Source of the DNA: Flavitalea plasmicola
GTDB taxonomy: Bacteria > Bacteroidota > Bacteroidia > Chitinophagales > Chitinophagaceae
Assembly: GCF_030546645.1 (NCBI RefSeq)
Contig: NZ_JAUOTO010000004.1
Span: forward strand, 806,001 to 870,000
Length of the DNA stretch: 64,000 bases
Reading direction: 5' to 3'
Below the pieces are notes generated by a model. The model saw only the letters and a program-made list of their open reading frames with translations, was not told where the DNA came from and ran no database searches. The position numbers and the translations under genes are program-made. Shown in pieces: positions 16,367 through 26,694 of this stretch; the first letter of the stretch is position 1; each line of letters opens with the position of its first letter.

Positions 16367-17152
16367 ATGAATATCCTGGATAAAATAATTCAGCACAAAC
16401 GGACGGAAGTGGCCAGGCGGCAGGAGGAAGTTTCGGTGGAAATGCTTAGGGGAAGGCCTTTGTTTGGCCGCAAAACGCTGTCTTTGAAAGAGGTTTTGAA
16501 GGATGCGCGCAAAACAGGCATTATCGCTGAATTTAAAAGAAGGTCTCCCTCGAAAGGGGTGATAAATGACCAGGTGGATGTGGAGGATGTGACGAAAAAG
16601 TATACGGCAGCCGGCGCCTCCTGCTTATCCGTGCTGACCGACGAAACTTTTTTTGGAGGGGGCGACGAAGATCTGCGGAAAGCCCGTGTCAATGAGATCC
16701 CCATCCTGCGAAAGGATTTTATCATCGATGAATACCAGATCACGGAGGCGAAGGCCATCGGTGCGGACGTGATCCTGCTGATAGCGGCTTGTCTGACGCC
16801 GGAAGCCGTGAAAAGACTGGCTGTATTTGCCAGGGGATTGGGATTGGAGGTGTTATTAGAGATCCACAACGAGGCAGAGCTGGAGCATATCTGTGAAGAG
16901 ACGGAGCTGGTGGGGGTGAACAACCGCGACCTGAAGACCTTCACGGTGGATATACAGCGCAGCATCGATCTGAGCATGAAGATACCCAAGGGAAAGACGC
17001 TGATCGCAGAGAGCGGTATCAGCAAGATCGAGACGATCCTCCATATGAAGAACGCCGGGTTCACCGGATTTCTCATCGGGGAGAATTTTATGAAAGAAAA
17101 AGACCCAGGCGCCGCTTTCGGTGAATTTGTAAGCGCGCTGAAGGGAAACTAA
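16367..17152 (+). CDS. trpC: Indole-3-glycerol-phosphate synthase
   Basis: TIM-barrel enzyme that closes the indole ring from the rearranged carboxyphenylamino-ribulose phosphate. The 261 residues make a stand-alone TrpC, not fused to TrpF. Motifs are IIAEFKRRSPSKGVI (catalytic Lys and substrate phosphate contacts), CLSVLTDETFFGG, LRKDFIIDEYQI, GVNNRDLKTF and IAESGI. It starts 2 bases after trpD ends. A 65-base gap follows before trpF. Confidence 0.97.
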   Translation: MNILDKIIQHKRTEVARRQEEVSVEMLRGRPLFGRKTLSLKEVLKDARKTGIIAEFKRRSPSKGVINDQVDVEDVTKKYTAAGASCLSVLTDETFFGGGDEDLRKARVNEIPILRKDFIIDEYQITEAKAIGADVILLIAACLTPEAVKRLAVFARGLGLEVLLEIHNEAELEHICEETELVGVNNRDLKTFTVDIQRSIDLSMKIPKGKTLIAESGISKIETILHMKNAGFTGFLIGENFMKEKDPGAAFGEFVSALKGN

Positions 17153-17217
17153 CAAAGCTAACGAATATGTTTTTGCCTCATCCATTCACCAGTTAAAGTT
17201 ACAATGGGGGACACTGT

Positions 17218-17859
17218 ATGAGAGTAAAAGTCTGCGGGATGACCGAGATCGACCAGGTTAAGCAATTGGACGCCATGGGCGTGGATTTTGCGGGGTTTAT
17301 CTTCTACCCCAAGTCACCCCGGTATGTAGTCCGTCATCTGACGGGAGAGCAGGTGAAAAAGGCAAAGCTGCGGCTTGGTAAGGTAGGTGTCTTTGTCAAT
17401 GCCACCTATGACGAGGTCATGAAGCAGGTGGATAGTTATGGCCTGGACATGGTGCAACTGCACGGGGATGAGACCCCTCGTTTTTGCGAGCAGCTGTCGA
17501 ACTATATTACGGTGATCAAAGTATTCCGGCTGGGTGAGGATGACCCTATCGATTGGCTGATACGTCCCTACCAGGATTCCTGCGATATGTTCCTTTTCGA
17601 TACGGAAGGCGTGGGATATGGGGGTACGGGCAAGAAGTTCAACTGGAGCACGTTGAAATCCGCCCACATTGACAAGCTATTCTTTTTAAGCGGCGGCATT
17701 GAGCCCGGAGACGCGGAAAAGCTGAAGGTATTCGCCAGGGAGCCTGTTGCCAGGAAAATGTTCTCTATCGACATCAACAGCAAGTTTGAGACAAGCGCCG
17801 GCGTGAAGGACCTGAAGAAGATAAGGACATTACTTGACAGCCTGAAGAACAATGGCTAA
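17218..17859 (+). CDS. trpF: Phosphoribosylanthranilate isomerase
   Basis: TIM-barrel isomerase acting between TrpD and TrpC. The N-terminal motif [12 protein letters not shown] holds the catalytic Cys, and a catalytic Asp is expected in [32 protein letters not shown] is the phosphate-binding loop. The 213 residues match the family. As a separate trpF gene is present, the nearby HisA need not be a dual-function PriA enzyme. It is followed 11 bases later by trpB. Confidence 0.95.
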   Translation: MRVKVCGMTEIDQVKQLDAMGVDFAGFIFYPKSPRYVVRHLTGEQVKKAKLRLGKVGVFVNATYDEVMKQVDSYGLDMVQLHGDETPRFCEQLSNYITVIKVFRLGEDDPIDWLIRPYQDSCDMFLFDTEGVGYGGTGKKFNWSTLKSAHIDKLFFLSGGIEPGDAEKLKVFAREPVARKMFSIDINSKFETSAGVKDLKKIRTLLDSLKNNG

Positions 17860-17870
17860 AAAATATTATT

Positions 17871-19063
<1,193 letters not shown>

Positions 19064-19067
<4 letters not shown>

Positions 19068-19837
19068 GCAGAATAACAGACCTTTTCAGAAAGAAGAACC
19101 AGCGCGTGCTGAACGTCTATTGTACGGCCGGTTATCCCCGGCTCAACAGCACAATGGAAGTGATGAAGGCCCTGCAGGACAATGGGGCCGATATGATCGA
19201 GCTGGGCATGCCCTACAGCGATCCGCTGGCGGACGGCCCGGTGATACAGGCCAGCGGCAGCAAGGCATTGGAGAACGGCATGTCCATCTCCACCCTGTTC
19301 GGACAGCTAAAGGAGCTCCGGACGACCATCCGGCTGCCTGTGCTGCTGATGGGCTATATGAACCCCGTCCTGCAGTACGGCTTCGAAAAATTCTGTGCAG
19401 CGGCATCGGCGGTAGGGATCGACGGTCTTATCCTGCCCGACCTCCCGATCTATGAGTTCGAAACCGAGTATGGCCCGGTGATCAAAAAGTATGGGCTGGA
19501 TTTTGTATTTCTCATTACGCCCGAGACTTTCCCCGAGCGGATAGCTAAAGTAGACTCCCTGAGCTCCGGGTTCCTCTATGCCGTATCCTCCTCTTCCACT
19601 ACGGGAAAGGACAAGGATTTGAATGGGCAGCGGGCATACTTCGAAAAGCTCCATGAGATGCGACTGAGGAACCCTGTGCTGGTGGGATTCGGGATCAAGG
19701 ATAAAAATACTTTTGAGACCACTTGTAAATATACCAATGGGGCCATCATCGGAACCGCCTATATCAAAGCATTGGAAAATGCCAAAGACATCAATGCTGC
19801 TACGGCGGCCTTTTTAAAACCTATCCTGGGGGCATGA
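19064..19837 (+). CDS. trpA: Tryptophan synthase alpha chain
   Basis: Cleaves indole-3-glycerol phosphate to indole, which is channelled to TrpB. From the ATG at 19064 the protein is 257 residues. Catalytic residues are Glu46 in [15 protein letters not shown] and Asp57 at the end of that motif. [22 protein letters not shown] and [10 protein letters not shown] match the family. A longer in-frame start at 18998 would lie inside trpB and is rejected in favour of the ATGA overlap. The stop is followed after one base by hisH, joining the trp block directly to the second his block. Confidence 0.96.
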
Positions 19838-19838
19838 T

Positions 19839-20429
19839 ATGAACACCGTCATCATCAAATACAATGCAGGTAACATTCAATCGGTGCTGTATGCGCTGGA
19901 GCGGATCGGGCAAGAGGCTGTCGTGACGGATGATCCGGACCAGATCCGCAGTGCCGGTAAGGTCATTTTCCCGGGGGTGGGAGAAGCCAGCACGGCCATG
20001 GAATATCTCAAAGGCAGGGGGCTGGACAAGCTGTTAAAAGAGTTGAATCAGCCTGTGCTGGGTATCTGCCTGGGCATGCAGCTCATGTGCAGCTACAGTG
20101 AGGAGAACGATACGGACTGCCTGGGCATCTTCGAAGAAAAGGTGAAAAAGTTCTCCGGGGGAGAGGGTCTGAAGGTTCCGCAAATCGGCTGGAACAATAT
20201 CTATGACCTGAAGACCCCGCTGTTCGATGGACTGAAGGAGAATAGCTTTTGCTATTTCGTGCACGGCTATTATGCCGACCTGGGCAGGCATACCATTGCG
20301 ACGACCAGCTATGGCTTGCCGTATAGCTCAGGACTGCACAGAGACAATTTTTATGGCGTGCAGTTCCACCCGGAGAAATCGGCGGCGGTGGGGGAACAAA
20401 TATTAAAGAATTTTTTAGAAAATATTTAA
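19839..20429 (+). CDS. hisH: Imidazole glycerol phosphate synthase, glutaminase subunit
   Basis: Class I glutamine amidotransferase subunit that delivers ammonia to HisF. Length 196. The nucleophile is Cys77 in VLGICLGMQLMC; the His/Glu pair is in GVQFHPEKS near the C-terminus. FPGVGEASTAM provides the oxyanion region. It begins one base after the trpA stop codon, with no terminator or promoter between. Its expression must therefore come from the trp transcript unless an internal promoter lies within trpA. Confidence 0.96.
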   Translation: MNTVIIKYNAGNIQSVLYALERIGQEAVVTDDPDQIRSAGKVIFPGVGEASTAMEYLKGRGLDKLLKELNQPVLGICLGMQLMCSYSEENDTDCLGIFEEKVKKFSGGEGLKVPQIGWNNIYDLKTPLFDGLKENSFCYFVHGYYADLGRHTIATTSYGLPYSSGLHRDNFYGVQFHPEKSAAVGEQILKNFLENI

Positions 20430-20440
20430 GCGATAAGGAA

Positions 20441-21172
20441 GTGGAGATCATACCGGCAATAGACATCATCGATGGCAAGTGCGTTCGTCTCACACAGGGG
20501 GACTATGCACAGAAAAAAGTATATAACGAACATCCCCTGGAAGTGGCCAGGGCCTTCGAGGATGCCGGTCTGCAGCGGCTGCACCTGGTGGACCTGGATG
20601 GCGCGAAGGCAGGCGCCGTTAGGAACTGGAAGGTGCTGGAAGCACTGGCTGGCAAGACAGGACTGGTCATCGACTTTGGAGGCGGTATAAAGACGGCAGC
20701 CGATGTGGATATTATTTTTAACTCGGGTGCTGCGCTGGCTACTATCGGAAGTCTTGCGGTAAAGGAGCCGGAAGTTTTTGTGGGGTTTCTGGAGCAATAC
20801 GGCGCAGAACGTTTTTTCCTGGGAGCCGATGTAAAAAATGAAAAGATCGCCGTGGGGGGGTGGCTGGAAACCACTGATAAATGGGTCTATGATTTCATTG
20901 AAGACTATTCAGGAAAGGGCATCCGGCAGGTGTTTTGCACGGATGTGAGCAAGGATGGCCTGTTGCAGGGGCCTTCGCTGGACCTGTATAAGAACATCGT
21001 CGGCAAGTTCCCTCAGCTGCATTTCATCGCCAGCGGGGGCGTCAGCGAGCTGGATGATGTTCACAGGCTGGAGGAGGCCGGGTGCAAGGGGGTAATCATC
21101 GGGAAGGCGATCTATGAAGGGCGCATTACGTTGCAGGAACTTTCCAGGGTCGCATTAACAACTAAAAAATAA
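20441..21172 (+). CDS. hisA: ProFAR isomerase (phosphoribosylformimino-AICAR-P isomerase)
   Basis: TIM-barrel isomerase, step 4 of the histidine pathway. 243 residues from a GTG start at 20441, chosen because the conserved N-terminus EIIPAIDIIDGKCVRLTQGD follows it at once. Catalytic Asp8 is in that motif, and the second acidic residue is in VFCTDVSKDG. DFGGGIKTAADV and IASGGVSELDD are the phosphate-binding loops. It lies 11 bases after hisH and 3 bases before hisF. Confidence 0.96.
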   Translation: MEIIPAIDIIDGKCVRLTQGDYAQKKVYNEHPLEVARAFEDAGLQRLHLVDLDGAKAGAVRNWKVLEALAGKTGLVIDFGGGIKTAADVDIIFNSGAALATIGSLAVKEPEVFVGFLEQYGAERFFLGADVKNEKIAVGGWLETTDKWVYDFIEDYSGKGIRQVFCTDVSKDGLLQGPSLDLYKNIVGKFPQLHFIASGGVSELDDVHRLEEAGCKGVIIGKAIYEGRITLQELSRVALTTKK

Positions 21173-21175
21173 CCC

Positions 21176-21934
21176 GTGCTGACAAAAAGGATCATACCCT
21201 GTCTCGATATCAAAGACGGCCGGACCGTCAAAGGGGTGAATTTTGAAAATATCCGGGATGCAGGCGACCCCGTGGAGCTGGGCGCGCTGTATGCGCAGCA
21301 GGGTGCTGATGAGCTGGTATTCCTGGACATCACCGCCACCAATGAAAAACGAAAGACGCTGAGAGAGCTTGTGAACCGGATCGCGCACCATATCAATATT
21401 CCGTTTACGGTAGGGGGAGGGATCAGCAGTGTGGAGGATGTAAGCCTGCTGCTGCAAAACGGTGCGGATAAGATCTCCGTAAATACGTCCGCCTACCGCC
21501 GGCCGGAGCTTATCAACGAGCTGGCCAGGGAGTTCGGCAGCCAATGCGTGGTATTGGCCATCGATACCAAAAAGGAAGCAGATGGGCGGTGGTATGTATA
21601 CCTCAATGGGGGGAGGGTGAAGACGGATATGCTTTGTGCGGACTGGGCCCGGCAGGGAGTAGACAGGGGAGCTGGAGAGATCCTGCTGACATCTATGAAC
21701 AATGACGGCACCAAAAAAGGTTTTGCGCTGGATATTACCCGGGAGCTGGCGGGCGCGCTGCCTGTTCCAGTGATCGCTTCCGGCGGAGGGGGAACAATGG
21801 AGCATTTTGTGGATGTCCTGGGCGAAGGAAAGGCGGACGCGGCCCTGGCTGCCAGCATCTTCCATTTTAAGGAAATCACAATTCCGGAATTAAAAGGATA
21901 TTTGCAGGATCAACATATTGCAGTAAGATATTAG
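21176..21934 (+). CDS. hisF: Imidazole glycerol phosphate synthase, cyclase subunit
   Basis: Cyclase half of the HisH-HisF complex, producing IGP and AICAR. 252 residues from a GTG start at 21176. Asp11 is in [17 protein letters not shown]; the second catalytic Asp is in [35 protein letters not shown] and [12 protein letters not shown] are the usual barrel motifs. It has a GTG start like hisA, with the CCC trinucleotide as spacer. Confidence 0.97.
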   Translation: MLTKRIIPCLDIKDGRTVKGVNFENIRDAGDPVELGALYAQQGADELVFLDITATNEKRKTLRELVNRIAHHINIPFTVGGGISSVEDVSLLLQNGADKISVNTSAYRRPELINELAREFGSQCVVLAIDTKKEADGRWYVYLNGGRVKTDMLCADWARQGVDRGAGEILLTSMNNDGTKKGFALDITRELAGALPVPVIASGGGGTMEHFVDVLGEGKADAALAASIFHFKEITIPELKGYLQDQHIAVRY

Positions 21935-21950
21935 CGATAAGATACCAGAT

Positions 21951-22550
21951 ATGAACGTAGATTTTGGAAAATACGGGGATGGGCTGGTTCCGGCCATTAT
22001 ACAGGACGCCACCACGCAAAAAGTGCTGATGCTGGGATTCATGAACCAGGAAGCGCTGGATAAGACTGAAAAGGAAGGGAAGGTCACCTTTTTCAGCCGG
22101 AGCAAGGGGCGGCTATGGACCAAAGGGGAGGAGAGCGGCAATTACCTCCTTCTGAAAAGCCTCGCCCTGGACTGTGATCGTGATACTTTACTGATCAAGG
22201 CGGAACCGCTGGGGCCTGTATGCCATACGGGAGCTGATACCTGCTGGGACGAGAAGAACCATAACGAGGATTTTCTCACCTGTCTGGAGGAGATCATACA
22301 GCAGCGCCGTCAGCAGGCCGATCCGTCCGGATCTTATGTGGCAAGCCTTTTTCATAAAGGGATCAACAAAATAGCCCAGAAAGTGGGAGAGGAGGCGGTA
22401 GAGCTGGTGATCGAAGCAAAAGATCAGGATGAAGGTCTGTTCCTGAACGAGGCGGCCGACCTGCTTTTTCACTATTTGATCTTATTAAACGCAAAAGGTT
22501 ATAATTTGCAGGACGTGACGGATATCTTAAAAGAAAGACATAAAAAATAA
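21951..22550 (+). CDS. hisIE: Bifunctional phosphoribosyl-AMP cyclohydrolase / phosphoribosyl-ATP pyrophosphatase
   Basis: A fusion of the second and third pathway steps (199 residues). The N-terminal HisI domain (about 1-105) contains TTQKVLMLGFMNQEAL, FFSRSKGRLWTKGEESGN and the metal-binding CHTGADTCW. The C-terminal HisE domain (about 110-199) contains GINKIAQKVGEEAVELVIEA and NEAADLLFHYLILL. With it the complete set of histidine enzymes is present in the window. The next gene begins 7 bases downstream. Confidence 0.97.
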   Translation: MNVDFGKYGDGLVPAIIQDATTQKVLMLGFMNQEALDKTEKEGKVTFFSRSKGRLWTKGEESGNYLLLKSLALDCDRDTLLIKAEPLGPVCHTGADTCWDEKNHNEDFLTCLEEIIQQRRQQADPSGSYVASLFHKGINKIAQKVGEEAVELVIEAKDQDEGLFLNEAADLLFHYLILLNAKGYNLQDVTDILKERHKK

Positions 22551-22557
22551 TTATTAT

Positions 22558-23655
22558 ATGAAGAGGTTTTTTGGAATATTGGGGCTGTTGCCGCTGCTCA
22601 CTTTCGGCCAGGAAAAGAAGGATGCTCAATTCATCATCACGGGTGATGTCAAAGGATTGGCGGAAAATGAGCTGGTGTTCCTTACGGATGTATCCAACCC
22701 CGCCGATACGCTGTCACAGGGACATGCAAAAGGCGGCCATTTTGTGCTGAACGGGCATGTTCAGGAGCCTAATCTGTTCGAGCTGAACCTGGGCAGCGCT
22801 AAGAATAAGGCGCCCCTCTTCATGGGGAATGACAATATCAGTGTTACCGGGGCAATCGAAGATCTGAAGGGGCTGGTGACGAAGGGGTCTGCTTCCAACG
22901 ATGATTTTCAACAGTTCCAGAAGGAGTTCAATCCTTATTTCACCCGGATCAACGGCGTCATGCAGCTGGCTAATTCGCCGGCAGGTGCGAAAAGCAAGGA
23001 TTCCCTCTTCAAAGTATATAAGAGCGTCGCGGATTCGACGCTGATGCAGCTGGACCATTTTATTGCCGCTAAAAAGTCGTCCTATGTTTCGCCGTTTGTG
23101 TTGGTAGTGTTGAACCAGCTTTCGGAGGATGTGACAGCGCAGGAAAAAAGGCTTACTTCCCTTTCTCCTGAGGTGCAGAAAGGATACTATGGGCAATACC
23201 TGAAAAAGCAGATCGACGAAGCGAAGATCGGGGCGGTGGGGTCCGAGGCGATCGATTTCTCTCAAAGCGATACTGCCGGCAAGGCTGTGACCCTTTCCTC
23301 GTTTAAGGGAAAGTATGTGCTGGTGGATTTCTGGGCCAGCTGGTGCGGACCTTGCCGGATGGAAAACCCCAATGTAGTCAGTACGTATAAAAAATTCAAG
23401 GATAAGAATTTCACGGTATTAGGCGTGTCCCTGGACAAGGCAAAGGAACCCTGGGTCAAGGCCATTAAGGACGATGGCCTGTCCTGGACGCAGGTGAGCG
23501 ATCTGAAGTACTGGTACAATGAGGTGGCCGTGAAATATCACATTCAAAGCATTCCCCAGAATTACCTCATAGATCCCAGCGGCAAAATAGTCGCCCGTAA
23601 CCTTCGTGGTCCGGACTTGCAGGCCAAGCTCTGCGAGCTGTTGGGATGTAATTAG
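22558..23655 (+). CDS. TlpA-like thioredoxin-fold protein with N-terminal DUF4369-type domain
   Basis: A 365-residue exported protein. After a short signal peptide (ending TFGQ), residues about 25-110 form a DUF4369-like beta domain (IITGDVKGLAENELVFL, then GHFVLNGHV). A helical middle follows, and a thioredoxin domain from about 230 carries the redox motif WCGPC in VDFWASWCGPCRMENPN. Bacteroidota proteins of this architecture are periplasmic disulfide or cytochrome-maturation factors. The function here is not fixed. It starts 7 bases after hisIE, so it probably lies on the his/trp transcript even though it has no role in amino-acid synthesis; a haem or thiol link to the cytochrome c gene of the cluster is speculative. 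Confidence 0.85.
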   Translation: MKRFFGILGLLPLLTFGQEKKDAQFIITGDVKGLAENELVFLTDVSNPADTLSQGHAKGGHFVLNGHVQEPNLFELNLGSAKNKAPLFMGNDNISVTGAIEDLKGLVTKGSASNDDFQQFQKEFNPYFTRINGVMQLANSPAGAKSKDSLFKVYKSVADSTLMQLDHFIAAKKSSYVSPFVLVVLNQLSEDVTAQEKRLTSLSPEVQKGYYGQYLKKQIDEAKIGAVGSEAIDFSQSDTAGKAVTLSSFKGKYVLVDFWASWCGPCRMENPNVVSTYKKFKDKNFTVLGVSLDKAKEPWVKAIKDDGLSWTQVSDLKYWYNEVAVKYHIQSIPQNYLIDPSGKIVARNLRGPDLQAKLCELLGCN

Positions 23656-23659
23656 AAGA

Positions 23660-23674
23660 AGGGCTATGCGCCCT
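23660..23674. terminator. Small hairpin between convergent genes
   Basis: AGGGC (23660-23664) and GCCCT (23670-23674) form a 5-bp stem between the TlpA-like gene and the convergent DUF2911 gene, only 22 bases apart. Weak; it could act in either direction. Confidence 0.35.
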
Positions 23675-23677
23675 CCT

Positions 23678-24781
23678 TTAATTGATATCCTTGCCTTCCT
23701 GCAGCATTTTCAGGGATTTGTCGATATTGTCCTTATTCAGCTTATCGGGCGCCTGTGGCTGCGCTTTCTGTATAAAAGCTATTGCCTTTTTGTAGTCTCC
23801 CATGGCGGACCAAGCCCGGGCCATGCCCATATTCGTGGTGAATTCATTGGGATGCCGGTCGTAGTTCAGCTTGAAGACGTCAAACGCTTCTTTGGATCTT
23901 TTCTGGGTCAGCAGCATGCGGGCATATTGATGGACATCTGCTACCTGGCCCAGCGGCAGTGCCTCCTTCATGATGGCATCGGCTTCGGAGGATTTCCCCT
24001 GTAGGGCAAGGACCTGCGCCTTGGTGGACAGCGTCTGGAAATTCTTCTGTCCGATGAAAGTTCCGCTGATGGCCGTGTTGGACCAGTCCAGGGCTTCGTC
24101 CAGATTTGTATTGTGCTGAATGCAGAACTGTGCCGCCGTCACCCAGGCGTTCCAGGTGAATCCCTTGTCGCTGCGCAGCTCCCTGCGGAAGGATGCTAAT
24201 TGCGTCTGTATATAATCGGTCTCCACTTTAAAGGGGATAGAAACCTTTTCCCATTCCAAAGCGATGGTAGCGGAGCTTTCCTTCTGGTCTTTAAACTCAT
24301 AGCGCAGCCATTCCACGCTGTTGTCCAGTGCAACGGGCTTTACTTTCACCTGCAGCGCGTCCTCTTTGGGATCGTAAAAAAAGCTGCCCCAGGAAGTATA
24401 ATTCCTGGAGAAGATCAGCGTGCATTCGGCGGGGTCATAAGCAATGAATAATGCGTATTTCCCGGCGGGGAGCGTTTGTCCTTCGATCTTTACATCCGTG
24501 TTGAATTCAATGGTGGTGTTCTCGTTGGCGCCGGCTCTCCAGGGAGCTGCCTTGCTCGTGCCAAATCCCTGGTCCGTGTAGCCCGTGGCGACCAGCTTTC
24601 CCCAGATCTGTCCTTCCCTGCCTTTTACGCCGGGGCGGTTGTAAGTGATCGTCACGTTTGTAATGCCGACCCATTCGCTGACCGAGGCTTTTTTATTTCC
24701 GCCATTGGGGAGCATTGTCAATTGAGCATGTGTAACGGAAAAAATTCCGAAGTGGAGTAGTACCAGCAGCATGTATTTCAT
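23678..24781 (-). CDS. DUF2911 protein with TPR-like C-terminus
   Basis: A 367-residue exported protein. The ATG at 24781 gives a clean signal peptide (MKYMLLVLLHFGIFSVTHAQ); the frame runs further upstream but that part is not protein-like. Residues about 28-165 are the DUF2911 domain (VTITYNRPGVKGREGQIWG, APWRAGANENTTIEF, LPAGKYALFIAYD, WLRYEFKDQ). The C-terminal half has TPR-like helix pairs (SSEADAIMKEALPLG, RSKEAFDVFKLNYDRHP, GDYKKAIAFIQKAQ). Periplasmic location is inferred; biochemical role unknown. An exact TAnnTTTG box lies 36 bases upstream. Confidence 0.85.
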   Translation of the reverse strand: MKYMLLVLLHFGIFSVTHAQLTMLPNGGNKKASVSEWVGITNVTITYNRPGVKGREGQIWGKLVATGYTDQGFGTSKAAPWRAGANENTTIEFNTDVKIEGQTLPAGKYALFIAYDPAECTLIFSRNYTSWGSFFYDPKEDALQVKVKPVALDNSVEWLRYEFKDQKESSATIALEWEKVSIPFKVETDYIQTQLASFRRELRSDKGFTWNAWVTAAQFCIQHNTNLDEALDWSNTAISGTFIGQKNFQTLSTKAQVLALQGKSSEADAIMKEALPLGQVADVHQYARMLLTQKRSKEAFDVFKLNYDRHPNEFTTNMGMARAWSAMGDYKKAIAFIQKAQPQAPDKLNKDNIDKSLKMLQEGKDIN

Positions 24782-24817
24782 ATTCGAGCGTTTTGGTGTT
24801 AACAATGTGTAGCTATC

Positions 24818-24825
24818 CAAATATA
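24818..24825 (-). promoter_or_regulatory. -7 promoter element of the DUF2911 gene
   Basis: On the minus strand the bases read TATATTTG, an exact TAnnTTTG match, 36 bases before the start codon at 24781. No clear TTTG was found 19-20 bases further upstream. Confidence 0.5.
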
Positions 24826-24935
24826 AAATAGTTGCAGCGCCGGGAGAAGACTTTTGTACCGAAGTGGGACATTTCGGATATAAAGTTGGAGAATCCGGGA
24901 TAAATGGTCGTCGTTTATCAGCGTATACGCATTCT

Positions 24936-25652
24936 TTATTGTAGTTGCCGTTTGTACAGCTGTATCGTATTCTCATATCCCAGGTAAAGGGCATCACTGA
25001 TCAGGGCGTGGCCAATGGATACTTCTGCCAATCCGGGAATATTATGCGCGAAAAAGGCCAGGTTCTGCAAGTCCAGATCATGACCGGCATTGAGCCCCAG
25101 TCCCAGTTCGGCGGCCCGTATGGCGGCGGCACGATACGGTGCTATGGCCTTTTCCCTGTCCGTATGAAATCCGTGGGCATAAGCCTCGGTATACAGCTCG
25201 ATACGGTCAGTACCTGTTGCCGCCGCACCTTCCACCATGGGTATGACCGGATCCACGAAAAGGGAGACCCGGATGCCTGCTGCCTTGAATTTTCCCACGA
25301 TCTCCACGAGGTAATCTTTATGACGGATGGTGTCCCATCCATGGTTGGAAGTGATCTGTCCCAATGCGTCCGGGACCAGGGTCACCTGGTGAGGACGGAC
25401 GTCCAGCACCAGGTCTACGAATTTCTGTTCCTGGGAATTGCCTTCGATGTTGAATTCAGTCGTTATGATCTTTTTGATCTCATAAACGTCCTGGTAACGG
25501 ATATGCCGTTCGTCGGGACGGGGATGTACAGTCACTCCGTCTGCGCCAAAAAGCTGTGCGTCGATGGCTGCCTTCACCACGTCCGGGTTATTGCCTCCCC
25601 GGCTGTTGCGCAAGGTGGCGAACTTGTTGATATTCACAGAAAGCTTAGTCAT
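24936..25652 (-). CDS. pdxJ: Pyridoxine 5'-phosphate synthase
   Basis: TIM-barrel enzyme that makes pyridoxine phosphate from deoxyxylulose phosphate and an amino-acetone phosphate in the DXP-dependent vitamin B6 pathway. 238 residues with the family start [17 protein letters not shown], then [16 protein letters not shown] (catalytic His), [41 protein letters not shown] and [14 protein letters not shown] -7 box ends only 4 bases before its ATG, suggesting a leaderless message. PLP is the cofactor of HisC and TrpB encoded nearby, but a shared transcript is excluded by orientation. Confidence 0.96.
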   Translation of the reverse strand: MTKLSVNINKFATLRNSRGGNNPDVVKAAIDAQLFGADGVTVHPRPDERHIRYQDVYEIKKIITTEFNIEGNSQEQKFVDLVLDVRPHQVTLVPDALGQITSNHGWDTIRHKDYLVEIVGKFKAAGIRVSLFVDPVIPMVEGAAATGTDRIELYTEAYAHGFHTDREKAIAPYRAAAIRAAELGLGLNAGHDLDLQNLAFFAHNIPGLAEVSIGHALISDALYLGYENTIQLYKRQLQ

Positions 25653-25656
25653 ACCT

Positions 25657-25664
25657 CAAAGGTA
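25657..25664 (-). promoter_or_regulatory. -7 promoter element of pdxJ, adjacent to the start codon
   Basis: The minus strand reads TACCTTTG (exact TAnnTTTG), then four bases, then the pdxJ ATG. Transcription starting the usual few bases downstream would begin at or next to the start codon. Confidence 0.6.
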
Positions 25665-25730
25665 AAATGAAAAAAATTTACGGAAGGATACTCGTTTATA
25701 TCGGGCGAAAAACTATCTTTACCTAAGTTC

Positions 25731-25746
25731 ATATGTCTGAACATAT
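25731..25746. promoter_or_regulatory. Candidate operator before the hexose operon
   Basis: ATATGT (25731-25736) and ACATAT (25741-25746) form a perfect inverted repeat with a 4-base spacer. It lies just after a near-consensus -7 box (TATCTTTA, 25714-25721) and 6 bases before the ROK kinase ATG, a position suited to a repressor. The regulator is unknown. Confidence 0.45.
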
Positions 25747-25752
25747 AGAAAA

Positions 25753-26688
25753 ATGGAAAATTACTTCGCAGGCATTGATTTAGGGGGTACCCGTGTGAAG
25801 ATCGGATTGGTGAGCGGGGGCGCGGTAGTGGCTAAAAAGGTCATCGCTGCCCGGCCGGAGGGGGGATTGGCTGCCGGATTGCAGGTCGTAAAGGAGGAGA
25901 TAGACGCTATGCTGGCCGCCCGTGGCGCCGTCTTATCCGGAGCGGGTCTGGCTTTTCCCGGTCTGGTGGATCCAGTCCGGAAGCGGATATTATCCACGAA
26001 TAAAGCATATGCAGATGCCCGGGAGCTTGACCTGGAAGCCTGGGCAAAGCGTGCCTGGGGGGTGCCTTTTTTCATGGATAATGATGCCAGGATGGCCACT
26101 GTGGGAGAATGGAAATATGGAGCTGGGCGGGATACGGAGGACCTGGTGGTCATGACCATTGGAACGGGCATCGGCACTTCGGCTATCATCGAAGGCAAGC
26201 TGCTGCGGGGCCGTCATTTCCAGGCCGGGATCCTGGGCGGGCATTTGTCCATCAAATATGACGGAAGGCCCTGTAATTGCGGAAACATTGGCTGTGTGGA
26301 AGCATACGGCTCAACCTGGAGCCTGGAAGGTACGGTGAAAAGATCCCCGGACTATGCAGCCAGTATGTTGTCGAAGGCCGGGACGATCGATATGGCCGCC
26401 ATTTTTGATGCGGCCGGGGCAGGGGACAAGCTGGCTATTCATGTCCGACAGCAATGCCTGGACAGCTGGTCGGCGGGTGTCATTAACCTGATCCATGCGT
26501 ATGACCCCGAAGTAGTGGTGTTGGGGGGTGGTGTGATGCACCGCGCCGACGAGGTACTGCCGTATGTGACGGAGAAAGTGCTGCCACATGTCTGGTGTCC
26601 CTGGGGAAGGGTACAGATAAGAGCTACACAATTATTAAGCGACGCAGGTATATTAGGAGTTGTGCATTGCCTGCAGCACAAGGTATAA
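25753..26688 (+). CDS. ROK-family sugar kinase (probable glucokinase)
   Basis: A 311-residue ROK-fold kinase that phosphorylates a hexose with ATP. The ATP phosphate loop is FAGIDLGGTRVKIGLV at the N-terminus; ALSGAGLAFPGLVDP and FFMDNDARMA (catalytic Asp) follow; MTIGTGIGTSAIIEGKL completes the active site. The ROK zinc-binding motif is present as CNCGNIGCVEAYGS. No N-terminal helix-turn-helix is present, so it is an enzyme and not a NagC-type regulator. First gene of a tight three-gene set (6 and 17 base gaps) with a mannose-6-phosphate isomerase-like protein and a sugar porter, which supports glucose or mannose phosphorylation. Confidence 0.9.
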   Translation: MENYFAGIDLGGTRVKIGLVSGGAVVAKKVIAARPEGGLAAGLQVVKEEIDAMLAARGAVLSGAGLAFPGLVDPVRKRILSTNKAYADARELDLEAWAKRAWGVPFFMDNDARMATVGEWKYGAGRDTEDLVVMTIGTGIGTSAIIEGKLLRGRHFQAGILGGHLSIKYDGRPCNCGNIGCVEAYGSTWSLEGTVKRSPDYAASMLSKAGTIDMAAIFDAAGAGDKLAIHVRQQCLDSWSAGVINLIHAYDPEVVVLGGGVMHRADEVLPYVTEKVLPHVWCPWGRVQIRATQLLSDAGILGVVHCLQHKV

Positions 26689-26694
26689 TGAGCT

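Noticed and set aside
20441-21172. HisA as a dual-function PriA enzyme
   Set aside because: A separate trpF gene lies 2.6 kb upstream in the same cluster, so a dual role is not needed.
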